From: Bubalus kerabau | Taxonomy: Eukaryota > Chordata > Mammalia > Artiodactyla > Bovidae | DNA length: 64,000 bases | Assembly (NCBI RefSeq): GCF_029407905.1 | Contig: NC_073635.1 | Location: 39,733,501 to 39,797,500 of the forward strand | Reading direction: 5' to 3' | Shown here: positions 22,040 through 31,719 of the stretch, one piece after another | How the letters are laid out: each line of letters starts with the position of its first letter | Position numbering within the stretch: position 1 is the first letter of the stretch | The notes under the pieces: generated by a model | The model's database searches: none | What the model was told of the DNA's origin: nothing | Seen by the model: only the letters and a program-made list of their open reading frames with translations | Made by a program: the position numbers and the translations under genes

Positions 22040-22938
22040 AAGGGTAAGATGCTTATGGAAGCTTCCTAATGGGAGAGACTGATTGTTGGGGATTTTGGGT
22101 CTTGTTCTGATGGGCAGGGCCATATTCAGTAAATCTTTAATCCAATTTTCTGTTGAAGGACAGGGCTATGTTCCCTCCCCATTGTTTGACCTGAGGCCAA
22201 ACTGGAGCTGGGCCTCCACCCCTGGACATTCACAGGCAAGTCTGGCTCAGTCTCTTTTGGGGACACTGCTCCTTTCTCCTGGCCCCTGGTGCACAGAAGG
22301 TTTTGTTTGTGCCCTCCAAGACTCTGTTTCCCCAGTCCTGTTTAAGCTCTGTAATCAAATCCCACTGGCCTCCAAAGTCAAATTCCTTAGGGATTCTTAG
22401 TCCCTTTGCCATATCCCCAGGTTGGGAAATCTGGTGTGGGTCCTAGAACTTTCTTAACAGTGCAAGAAATAATTTGGTATAATTGTTCTGCATTTTGTGG
22501 TTTGTCTACTCAGTGACTCTATGGTGGGGCTAATGGCAATCTCTACCATGAAGGCTTATGTCACATGCTGCATGACCCAGGTCTGCTGCAGCCAGAGTCC
22601 CTGTCCCTATGGCAGGCCAGTGCTGACCCGTGCCTCCACAGGAACACTCAAACACTCAAAGGCAGGTCTGGCTCAGTCTCTGCGGGCCTCTGGGTCCTGG
22701 TGAACACAAGGTTTCATTTGAGTCCTCTGAGCGTCTCTGGCAGGTACAGGACTTGATTCTAAATGTGATTTCACCCCTCCTACCATCTTGTTGGGGCTTT
22801 TCCTTTGCCCTTGCACGTAGGGTATCTTTTTTTGGTGTGATCCAACATTCTGCTGTCAATGGTTGTTCAGCAGCGAGTTGCAATTTTGCAGTTCTCTCAG
22901 GAGAAGTTGAGCACATGTCCTTCTACTCTGCCATCTTG
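22040..22938 (-). promoter_or_regulatory. L1-type 5' UTR attached to BovB
   Basis: Shared blocks with the L1 5' UTR at 32390-33215 include GCTTCCTAATGGGAG, CTGGGTCTTGTTCTG-like text, CTCAGTAAA, GGCTCAGTCTC, GTGCCCTCCAAGA, CCCCTCCTACCAT, GGTTGTTCA and GAGCACATGTCCTTC. The outer end carries GCCATCTT (22930-22937), the YY1-type site. Part of the unit is repeated about 426 bp apart (TCTGGCTCAG at 22241 and 22667). Promoter function is inferred. Confidence 0.65.
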
Positions 22939-22974
22939 TATGAATTTTTTATCACTCTATAATTTACGTATATA

Positions 22975-23330
22975 AAAATGTGCCCATTTTTTGTATAGTT
23001 TGATGAATTTGACAAATACATATATCCATGTAACCACTATCCCAAGCACTGTTTTTAATCATCCAAAAAGTTTTTTCATGCCTTTCTCAGATTATCTTCC
23101 CCCTAAATGTCCCCGAAGGCAAAGATGGTTCTGATTTAAATTACTAATTCATTCTGTGTAATAAAGATTCCATAATAGGGTCATGCTTACATCTTTTGGT
23201 TGTCATTCCAAATCCTGAAGTTTAAAGTTCTTAGATTAAGATTTGTAAGAGGAAGAATAGACGTAGGATATCAAGTTCATACTACAATTAAATTCAGCTT
23301 TGGGCCTTGGCACATTATTCATTACTCTAT
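22975..23330 (+). repeat. Possible ancient L1 (L1M-type) 3' region
   Basis: The succession TTTGATGAATTTGACAAATA, CCATGTAACCACTATCCCAA and CATGCCTTTCTCAGATTATC recalls old mammalian L1 3' UTRs of the TTTGACAAATGTATA...TGTAACCACCACC type. This comes from pattern memory only, and family and borders are uncertain. Confidence 0.35.
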
Positions 23331-25224
23331 GCAAGCATTCTCTTGTGTTCTTATACTGCATTTTTGTATTACATTTTTATGTTACATTTATGAGTTTTAC
23401 ATACATAATACTCTAACATTGCTAAAAATATTGTTTATTGTATCACTTTCTAAGTTTTATAAATAACTTTTTTTAATCTTAAGATATTTGTCACTTTTGT
23501 AAATAACTAGATTTATTTGTCTCTCATGTTCTTTGATTAATGTCAAAATTCTGACCCACTCTTGGTAAAGACATTGAATATATGCTATATATTTTTATAA
23601 TAACCTCATTTCTAACTCCATTTTGTGTCTAGCTTTGTTGAATTTCTTTAGCACATCTATATATGTGTACATATATTTATCTTTTCCTCTAGCATATGTC
23701 AGAATGAGCTCAATCCATCAAATAAAATTATGTTCAATATTTTAGTTATTGTCAAATTTATGTAAATTCTAATCATTTAGTAATTAGTTCAAAGGACAAC
23801 CCAAATTTATTGTCTTTACCTCAAATTTTATCTTTTTTTAAAAATGTAAAGTGTCCTTTTTCATCTTGTGAAAACAATCTCTATTAGAACTCTGAGCAAC
23901 AGCCTTAGATATATTACAAAGTGATCTTGATATATGCTGGATATATATACCCCTTTGTTGTTAGTATTTATGTGAATCACACTTCCAAGAGGCTAAGTCC
24001 AAATCCTACCAGCTGTTATAGCAATTCAGTCTTAGCCCATTACTCTAATTAAACTAAGCCTGTTATCAGTGCTTCCATTTTCCTGCAAGGAGAAAATCAA
24101 AGAGGATATACAATCAATGAACTTTCTGAGATTAATTAGGAGAAAAAGAAGCCTCTAAACATTTCTGAAATAGTAAAATACTTTTATCTATAACAAACCA
24201 TGTACATGCCCAAACATACATTTGAAAAAAAAAAGCATAAAGGCATAAAAATTATGCTCATAATATAAATTATTGTTGAATCTAGCCAGCTTCCTTTTCA
24301 TTCAAAATAAATTGCTGTTATATCATGTACATACAGCATGTAAATATTATAAAAATGTAAAAATTGAGACTTTTATCTTACTGAAAATAAAAATGCTAAT
24401 AATATTTTCAACATAAGGAAGAAATAAATTCCATATATGCAAAATATAAATAATTTGCATATATAGCTTAATTACTTAAAGACAAGAAGAATATGACTAA
24501 TACAGTTGCATTAGGTCCTAATTCAGGATGAACATTTTGCTTTATAATATGAATATAAACTTTTATATTTAAATGAAATGTAAAAGACCACAAAACTAAG
24601 TTGAGTTTGTGTATTATTGTGTATTATTTTGCTTGTGGCCTTAATATTTAAATTTCTAACAAATAAAGCAGGAACTTCTGAAATTCAAATAGGCTTGTGT
24701 TTAAAGGTAAAACTGTTTCTGAATCTCTATGTGGGAAATAGCTTTCTAAGTCTAAATTAAATAAATGAAAGAAATCCTCTCCAATGCAGGTAAGTTAGCA
24801 CCAGAGGTATGATTCTCAAGCAACCATGTCTACCAATGGTAACTTCCAGGGAATTAAATTAAAGACAAGCTCCCCTTCCTTTCAAATTCACAGAATCCAT
24901 CATCATCCTCAAATGCTGGTACCTTGTCAGAATGAAATTTATGGAAAATTCAAAGGTGTGGCATGTTTGGCCAAAATGGAAGTGAGGTGGTGTGGAGGGC
25001 ATGCAGACCTGAGCCCTGTTGTGCTAAGCTGCAATCAAGGACTTGAAGGTCTTCTGGTTTCAGGTAAGCTGCAATTAAGGCCTTGAAAGTCTTCTGTTCT
25101 CAGGATAGGTTTGCAGGGTCTCAGCTGACAAAGCAATTTTGCAAATTGACTCTTCTTTAAAACCTTCAGCATTTATCCTTCCATCTTCATTCCAATCATC
25201 AGGGCCATTTCAATCCTATGTGTT

Positions 25225-25440
25225 CTCTTTATAGCATCATAGTAAATGATTCCTGATTTCTCACTCACCCAGCCCATTTTCAACCCTATCTCAATTACTG
25301 CCAGAATGCTCTTTCTAAAATACATATCTGATTATAGTATTTATCTAACCAAAAAAATTCTAAGTTTTCATACAACCTCTGGAACAAAATTCATAACTGT
25401 GTCCATTGAAATATAAGATATCCAATACCTGGCCCTAAAC
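25225..25440 (+). repeat. Probable L2-type LINE relic
   Basis: The order CTGCCAGAATGCTCTTTCTA, AAATACATATCTGATTATAG, CATACAACCTCTGGAAC and ACCTGGCCCTAAACT parallels the common L2 segment (cca-gaatgatctttctaaaatg ... tctgatcatgtcact ... ctggcccct). It is strongly diverged. Confidence 0.4.
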
Positions 25441-25509
25441 TATTACTGAAAATGGCTGCATTCAATAACCTAAATTTAACTTCTCTCCACCAAACAAAAT
25501 ATTTCTGGT

Positions 25510-25875
25510 GTCACAGGAAGCCTTACAAATAGCTGAGAAAAGAAGAGAAGTGAAAGTCAATGGAGAAAAGGAAAGATATTCCCATCTGAATGTACAGCTG
25601 CAAAGCAAGGAGACATAAGAAAGACTTCCAAAGGGAAAATACAAAGAAATAGAAGAAAACAATAGAAAGCAAAAGACTAGAGATCTCTTCAAGAAAGCTA
25701 GAGATACCAAGGGAGTATTTCATGCAAAGATGGGCACAATAAAGGACAGAAATAGTATGGAGCTTACAGAAACAGAATATATTAAGAGGTGACAAGGAAT
25801 ACACAGAAGAACTATACAAAAAAAAAAAAAATCTTAATGACCAAATAACCACAATGGTGTGATCACTCACCTAAA
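25510..25875 (+). mobile_element. BovB internal fragment on the plus strand
   Basis: Plus-strand BovB linker region: AGCCTTACAAATAGCTGAGA, then GATCTCTTCAAGAAAGCTAG, CAAAGATGGGCACAATAAAG, and the YTEELYKK-type region ending at GATCACTCACCTAAAG. It lacks its own 3' end and meets the pentamer tail of the next, oppositely oriented BovB at 25876. It matches the minus-strand sequence at about 27420-27780. Confidence 0.88.
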
Positions 25876-26260
25876 GTTCAGTTCAGTTCAGTTCAGTCAC
25901 TCAGTCGTGTCCGACTCTTCGCGACCCCATGAATCGCAGCACGCCAGGCCTCCCTGTCCATCACCAACACCTGGAGTTCACCCAGACCCACGTCCATCGA
26001 GGCAGTATGCCATCCAGCCATCTCATCCTCTGACGTCCCCTTCTCCTCCTGCCCTCAATCCCTCCCAGCATCACAGTCTTTTTCAATGAGTCAACTCTCC
26101 ACATGAGGTGGCCAAAGTACTGGAGTTTCAGCTTTAGCATCATTCCTTCCAAAGAAATCCCAGGGCTGATCTCCTTCAGAATGGACTGGTTGGATCTCCT
26201 TGCAGTCCAAGGGACTCTCAAGAGTCTTCCCCAACACCACAGTTCAAAAGCATCAATTCT

Positions 26261-27611
26261 TCAACACTCAGCTTTCTTCACAGTCCAACTCTCACATCCA
26301 TACATGACCACAGGAAAAACTATAGCCTGGACTAGACGGACCTTTGTTGGCAAAGAAACGTCTCTGCTTTTGAATATGCTGTCCAGGTTGGTCATAAATT
26401 TCCTTCCAAGGAGTAAGCGTCTTTTAATTTCATGGCTACAGTCACCATCTGCAGTGATTTTGGAGTCCAGAAAAATAAAGTCTGACACTGTTTCCACTGT
26501 TTCCCCATCTATTTCCAATGAAGTGATGGGACCAGATGCCATGATCTTCGTTTTCTGAATGTTGAGCTTTAAGCCAACTTTTTCACTCTCCACTTTCACT
26601 TTCATCAAGAGGTTTTTGAGTTCCTCTTCACTGTCTGCCATAAAGGTAGTGTCATCTGCATATCTGAGGTTATTGATATTTCTCCCGGCAATCTTGATTC
26701 CAGCTTTTGCTTCTTCCAGCCCAGCGTTTCTCATGATGTACTCTGCATTAAGTGTTAAATAAGCAGGGTGACAATATACAGCCTTGAGGTACTCCTTTTC
26801 CTATTTGGAACCAGTCTGTTGTTCCAAGTCCAGTTCTAACTGTTGCTTCCTGACCTGCATACAAATTTCTCAAGAGGCAGATCAGGTGGTCTGGTATTCC
26901 CATCTCTTTCAGAATATTCCTCAGTTTATTGTGATCCACACAGTCAAAGGCTTTGGCATAGTCAATAAAGCAGAAATAGATGTTTTTCTGGAACTGTCTT
27001 CCTTTTTTGATGATCCAGCGGATGTTGGCAATTTGATCTCTGGTTCCTCTGCCTTATCTAAAACCAGCTTGAACATCTGGAAGTTCACTGTTCACATGTT
27101 GCTGATGCCTGGCTTGCAGAATTTTGAGCATTACTTTACTAGCGTGTGAGATGAGTGCAATTGTGCAGTAGTTTGAGCATTCTTTGGCATTGCCTTTCTT
27201 TGGGATTGGAATGAAAACTGACCTTTTCCAGTCCTGTGGCCATTGCTGAGTTTTCCAAATTTGCTGGCATATTGAGTGCAGCACTTTTACAGCATCATCT
27301 TTTAGGATTTGAAATAGCTGAACTGGAATTCCATTACCTCCACTAACTTTGTTTGTAATGATGCTTTCTAAGGACCACTTGACTTCACATTCCAGGATGT
27401 ATGGCTTTAGGTCAGTGATCACACCATCGTGATTATCTGGGTCGTAAAGATCTTTTTTGTACAGTTCTTCTGTGTATTCTTGCCATCTCTTCTTAATATC
27501 TTCTGCTTCTGTTAGGTCCATACCATTTCTGTCCTTTATTGAGCCCATCTTTGCATGAAATGTTCCCTTGGTATCTCTAATTTTCTTGAAGAGATCTCTA
27601 GTCTTTCCCAT
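26261..27611 (-). pseudogene. BovB linker and reverse transcriptase, in three frames
   Basis: 27611-27054 carries the linker and the start of the RT: MGSIKDRNGMDLTEAEDIKK, then KRSVFIPIPKKGNAKECSNY, then LPDVQAGFR. 26939-26748 carries MGIPDHLICLLRNLYAGQEA and GKGVPQGCILSPCLFN (motif B). 26734-26261 carries INNLRYADDTTFMADSEEEL, so motif C is intact here, then the conserved FIFLDSKITADGDCSHEIKR and YGCESWTVKKAEC. Frameshifts separate the three blocks. Confidence 0.9.
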
Positions 27612-28105
27612 TCTGTTGTTTTCCTCTATTTCTTTGAATTAATCACTGAGGAAGGCTTTCTTATCTCTTCTTGCTATTCTTTGGAACTCTGCATTCAGAT
27701 GTTTATATCTTTCCTTTTCTCCTTTGCTTTTGGCTTCTCTTCTTTTCACAGCTATTTGTAAGGCCTCCCCAGGGAGCCATTTTGCTTTTTTGCATTTCTT
27801 TTCCTTGGGGATGGTCTTGACCCCTGTCTACTGTACAGTGTCACGAACCTCATTCCATAGTTCATCAGGCACTCTATCAGATCTAGGCCCTTAAATCTAA
27901 TTCTCACTTCCACTGTATAATCATAAGGGATTTGATTTAGGTCATACCTGAATGGTCTAGTGGTTTTCCATACTTTTTTCTATTTAAGTCTGAATTTGGC
28001 AATAAGGAGTTCATGATCTGAGCCACAGTCAGCTCTTGGTCTTGTTTTTGCTGACTGTATAGAGCTTCTCCATCTTTGGCTGCAAAGAATATAATCAATC
28101 TGATT

Positions 28106-28895
28106 TCAGTGTTGACCATCTGGTGATGTCCATGTGTAGAGTCTTCTCTTGTGTTGTTGGAAGAGGGTGTTTGCTATGACCAGTGCCTTTTCTTGGCAAA
28201 ACTCTATTAGTCTTTGCCCTGCTTCATTCTGTATTCCAAGGCCAAATTTGCCTGTTACTCCAGGTGTTTCTTGACTTCCTACTTTTGCATTCTGGTCCCC
28301 TATAATGAAAAGGACATCTTTTTTGGGTGTTAGTTCTAAAAGGTCTTGTAGGTCTTCATAGAACCGTTCAACTTCAGCTTCTTCAGCGTTACTGGTTGGG
28401 GCATAGACTTGGATTACTGTGATACTGAATGGTTTGCCTTGGAAACAAACAGAGATCATTCTGTTGTTTTTGAGATTGCATCCAAGTACTGCATTTCGGA
28501 CTCTTTTGTTGACCATGTTGGCTAGTACATTTCTTCTGAGGGATTCCTGCCCGCAGTAGTAGATATAATGGTCATCTGAGTTAAATTCACCCATTCCAGT
28601 CCATTTTAATTCACTGATTCCTAGAATGTCGACATTCATTCTTGCCATCTCTTGTTTGACCACTTCCAATTTGCCTTGATTCATGGACCTGACATTCCAG
28701 GTTCCTATACAATATTGCTCTTTACAGCATCGGACCTTATCACCAGTCAAATACACAGCTGGGTATTGATTTCGCTTTGGCTCCATCCCTTCATTCTTTC
28801 TGGAGTTATTTCTCCACTGATCTCCAGTAGCGTATGGGGCACCTACTGACCTGGTGAGTTCCTCTTTCAGTATCCTATCATTTTGCCTTTTCATA
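28106..28895 (-). pseudogene. BovB APE-type endonuclease fragment
   Basis: A 265-codon frame (the annotated end is the BovB boundary) covers most of the endonuclease. It has QYCIGTWNVRSMNQGKLEVV (Asn motif), ILGISELKWTGMGEF (catalytic Glu), VIQVYAPTSNAEEAEVERFY (Tyr motif), GDQNAKVGSQETPGVTGKFG (Asp/Asn motif, with Trp replaced by Gln) and YTWTSPDG. The terminal SDH region is cut off by a frameshift. The enzyme would nick chromosomal target DNA. Confidence 0.9.
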
Positions 28896-29205
28896 AGGGT
28901 CATAGAAGCCTATTAAGCTTAAGAAGAATTTTATGGCAAATAATTTGATGGATTTCAAAGGCCATAAGCTATATATGAGTTTCTGGAGGACATGGACTTT
29001 GTTAGAAACAGAGTAGAGATACTGGAAATGTTTGAAAAATGGAAAATGTTGGAAATTTCCTAAGGAAACTTTAAAATAAATAAAAAGATATGTAATTTCT
29101 CAAATAAAAGTGAGGCCTTGGTAGCTGAATAAATACATGAATTATAGAAGTTTTCATCAGGACTTTAAAAAAAAAATAGTCTCAGGGTTATCTCTGGCCA
29201 ATCAT
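28896..29205. other. Short AT-rich spacer
   Basis: Nothing recognisable between the BovB and the old L1. A runs occur near 29170. Confidence 0.5.
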
Positions 29206-29252
29206 TGTTTTTTTTTTTAACTTTTTATTTTATATTAGAGTTTAGTCAATTA

Positions 29253-29382
29253 TACATTAATGGACATGAACTTAAGCAATCTCCAGGAGACAGTGAAGAC
29301 GGGGAGGCCTGGCGTGTTGCAATCCATGGGGTCAGAAAAAGTCGGACAGAACTTTGTGACTGAATAATAACAACAAAAACAG
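29253..29382 (+). mobile_element. Bov-A SINE (BovB 3'-end derived)
   Basis: Plus-strand block ATGGACATGAACTTAAGCAA, GGGAGGCCTGGCGTGTTGCA and CCATGGGGTCAG, then GACTGAATAATAACAACAAA as the tail. The AAC-rich tail marks Bov-A rather than full BovB. AGTCAATTA at 29244-29252 and 29383-29391 is a clear TSD inside the old L1. Confidence 0.88.
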
Positions 29383-30209
29383 AGTCAATTAACAATGTTG
29401 TGATAGTTTTGGGTGGACAGCAAAGGGACTCAACCATACCTAATAAATGTATTTATTCTCCCCTAAATGCCCTTCCCTTCCAGGCTGCCATATAACATTT
29501 AGCAGAGATCCTTACAATTACTTCATTGTTTCATAACACTTATGACCTGTTATATTGGTTATCCATTTTAAATATAGCAGTGTGTACATGTTGATTAAAA
29601 ACTCCCTAACTACCCCTTTCCTCCATCCTTCCACCCTGAAGACCATAAATTCATTCTCTAAGTCTGTGAGTCTGTATCTGTTTTGTAAATAAGTTCATTT
29701 GTATTGCTTATTTTTAGATTCCACGTATAAGAGATGTCATATGACATCCTCTTTCTCTGTTTCTCTGTCTGACTTAATTCACTCAGTATTAAAATCTCTA
29801 GATCCATCCATGTTACAGCAAATGGTGTGATTTCATTCTTTTAATAGCTAAGTAACATTCCATTGCACACATGTACCACTTTTTCCTTATCCATTCCTCT
29901 GTTAATGGACATTTAAGTTGCTTCTTGGTCATTGTGAACAGTGTTGCAATGAACTTTGGTGTGCATGCATCCTTTTCACCATGTTTTTCTCCTTGTATAT
30001 GCCCAGGAGTTGGATTTCAGGATCATAGGAAAGATCTTTTTTTAGATTTTTAAGGAAACTTTATATATTTTTCATAGTGGCTCTACCAGTTTACACTAAC
30101 AGTGTAAGAGGATTCTCTTCTCTTCACATCCTCTCCAGCATTTATTGCCTGTGGATGTTTTGATGATGGCTATTCTGACCTGCATAAGATGATACTTCAT
30201 TGTACTTTT

Positions 30210-30568
30210 TTGTGTGTGTGTTTTGTTTTTTATTTATTTTTTTAAATTTTATTTTATTTTTAAACTTTACATAATTGTATTAGTTTTGCCAAATATCAAA
30301 ATGAATCTACCACAGGTATACATGTGTTCCCCATCCTGAACCCTCCTCCCTCCTCCCTCCCCATACCATCCCTCTGGGTTGTCCCAGTACACCAGCCTCA
30401 AGCATCCAGTATCGTGCATCGAACCAGGACTGGCAACTCGTTTCATACATGATAGTTTACATGTTTCAATGCCATTCTCCCAAACCTTCCCACCCTCTCC
30501 CTCTCCCACATAGTCCATAAGACTGTTCTATACATCAGTGTCTCTTTTGCTGTCTCGTACACAGGGTT
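30210..30568 (-). mobile_element. Young 5'-truncated L1 tail nested in old L1
   Basis: Antisense L1 3' UTR with its A-tail on the left (T-rich 30210-30265), AATTGTATTAGTTTTGCCAA, the C-rich (G-quadruplex on the minus strand) segment at 30341-30362, and CTGTTCTATACATCAGTGTC on the right. ATTGTACTTTT at 30199-30209 and 30569-30579 is an exact 11-bp TSD. The host L1 resumes beyond it as AATTTGCCTTTCTATAATAA. Confidence 0.95.
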
Positions 30569-30606
30569 ATTGTACTTTTAATTTGCCTTTCTATAATAAT
30601 TGGTGA

Positions 30607-31314
30607 TGTTAGGGTCTTTGATATAGGAGTGGTGGTGAGGAGGGAATGAGTCTGATGCTTCATCTCAACCTTTCATCTCCACATTACCTGGAAGTTATCT
30701 GAGTGCTACCTAGTATCCATATTATATAGATACCTGTCTTTCCCATGTTTGAGTAGAGGATGGGGCCAACAATCCACCTTATTCCACCAGGGATCCTTGG
30801 ACAGAATCACCATTACAGTGTGAGAGTTAACATAGTTGTGGGCAAATTAACAAGATGGCATCAGTCAGGCTCTCTTGCCCCATGCTCTCATGCTGTCTCA
30901 CCCCATGTTCTGTAAACAATGACTTTGCATGGTTATGTAACAACTAATATCACTTATAGCACTGTGCGTGTGCATTTCGAGGTACTCACTTGGTCATGGG
31001 CTGTTTGCAGTACACCTGTATGAGCTTCACCATGAAAGCCCTGACTACAGCTGCACTGGGGCTACATTGGAATGACATCATGGTGATGTTATAGAACGTT
31101 ATGTTATGGTTCCATTATGGCTATGTTATGGCCATGTTATGACTGCTGCTATGGCTGTTGTGTCAGCCAGGAGAGAGGCTGTGTTATGGCTTCCATACCA
31201 GCCAGGAGAGAATAAATGTGTCTGCAGTTCCCATGGCTCCTCGATTCTTCTTCCATCCTTTTGGCTCATGCCTTGCTAACCCTGGGTTCAGAGAACAGTG
31301 TGCGCAAGTGAGCA
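30607..31314 (+). mobile_element. Endogenous retrovirus LTR, about 708 bp
   Basis: The segment starts TGTTAGGGTC and ends AAGTGAGCA, giving the TG...CA ends of an LTR. It carries a polyadenylation signal AATAAA at 31211-31216, about 100 bp before the end. It is placed at an abrupt break in the old L1 and followed by a primer-binding-like site. A run of GTTATG repeats lies at about 31085-31160, and CAGCCAGGAGAGA occurs twice (about 31164 and 31198). No retroviral genes follow, so this is a solo or 3'-deleted LTR. The ERV class is not assigned with confidence, and no TSD is visible because the downstream side is altered. Confidence 0.65.
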
Positions 31315-31336
31315 ATTGGCATCGTGAGCAGGATCC
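31315..31336 (+). other. Primer-binding-like site after the LTR
   Basis: Directly after the LTR the sequence reads ATTGGCATCGTGAGCAGGAT. A TGG-started stretch just 3' of an LTR is where a retrovirus binds its tRNA primer. The match to the 3' end of a serine tRNA is only partial, so the primer is unassigned. It implies that some internal sequence survives and that the copy is not a simple recombined solo LTR. Confidence 0.45.
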
Positions 31337-31443
31337 ATGATACAATAGTAAAAACAGTTCATAAGCATAAGAAACAATGGAGTAATTGTTCTAAGAGCAG
31401 GCTAGATGTATAATGCAAATGTTGGTGCACTTAATATTATGCT

Positions 31444-31707
31444 GCTGCAGCTAAGTTGCTTCAGTCGTGTCTGACTCTGTGCGACCTCATAGACAGCAGC
31501 CCACCAGGCTCCCCAGTCCCTGGGATTCTCCAGGCAAGAACACTGGAGTGGGTTGCCACTTCCTTCTCCAATGCATGAAAGTGAAAAGTGAAGTCGCTCA
31601 ATAGTGTCCGACTCTTAGTGACCCCATGGACTGCAGCCCACCAGTCTCCTCTGTCCATGGGATTTTCCAGGCAAGAGTACTGAAGTGGAGTACCATTGCC
31701 TTCTCCA
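31444..31707 (-). mobile_element. Composite Bov-tA-type SINE dimer with 12-bp TSD
   Basis: Two related antisense units, 31444-31576 and about 31577-31707, are joined by ATGCATGAAAGTGAAAAGTG. The left end carries the CTGCTGCAGC/TTGCTTCAGTCG block. TAATATTATGCT (31432-31443) and TAATATTGTGCT (31708-31719) form the TSD with one mismatch. The dimeric structure is that of the abundant SINE2-type bovine family. Confidence 0.92.
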
Positions 31708-31719
31708 TAATATTGTGCT

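Larger units (their letters stand above)
18696..22944 (-). mobile_element. Long BovB with an L1-like 5' UTR (chimeric LINE)
   Basis: From 18696 to about 22037 this is BovB: pentamer tail, 3' region, RT, linker and APE endonuclease, then the common BovB upstream sequence ending near GTCTGCCCTGTGATG. From about 22040 to 22938 it no longer follows the BovB at 42010-45613. It instead follows the L1 5' UTR found at 32390-33215 and ends with the L1-type terminus (minus strand CAAGATGGCAGAGTAGAAGG). Possible flanking duplications are TTTTTAAATCACT (18683-18695) and TTTTTTATCACT (22945-22956). They suggest one insertion event but are AT-rich and imperfect. Small AT-rich insertions lie at 19166-19240 and 19548-19587. 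Confidence 0.82.
22957..25509. other. AT-rich region with old LINE traces
   Basis: No gene seen. The part from about 22975 to 23330 resembles an ancient L1 3' region, and about 25225-25440 resembles L2; both are listed separately. The rest is AT-rich sequence with nothing I can name. The frame at 24826-25086 has no recognisable domain. Confidence 0.55.
25876..28895 (-). mobile_element. BovB, about 3 kb, lacking only the 5' end
   Basis: Runs from the pentamer tail (four AGTTC units) through the 3' region, RT and linker to the start of the endonuclease, and breaks off at about 28895 in the sequence equivalent to TTTTGCCTTTTCATA. It is better preserved than most copies here. No convincing TSD was found, so the right boundary may be a deletion rather than a truncation. 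Confidence 0.93.
29206..30606 (-). mobile_element. Old L1 3' end, interrupted twice
   Basis: Antisense L1 of an older artiodactyl type. The poly-T side is near 29206, then CAATGTTGTGATAGTTTTGG, GGTTATCCATTTTAAATATA, GCAGTGTGTACATGTTGATT, GTAAATAAGTTCATTTGTAT, CCACGTATAAGAGATGTCAT, TTAATGGACATTTAAGTTGC, ATGCCCAGGAGTTGGATT and CATAGTGGCTCTACCAGTTT, reaching the ORF2 C-terminus. It is split by a Bov-A (29253-29382) and by a younger L1 tail (30210-30568) and ends at the LTR that begins at 30607. Confidence 0.9.

Noticed and set aside
25859..26089. AGTTC pentamer run considered as telomere-like or origin-like repeats
   Set aside because: It is the normal BovB 3' tail, found at the same end of several BovB copies in the window.
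31158..31340. 60-codon plus-strand frame at the end of the LTR as a retroviral leader or gag start
   Set aside because: It lies mostly in the LTR itself, before the PBS-like site, and has no gag-like features.
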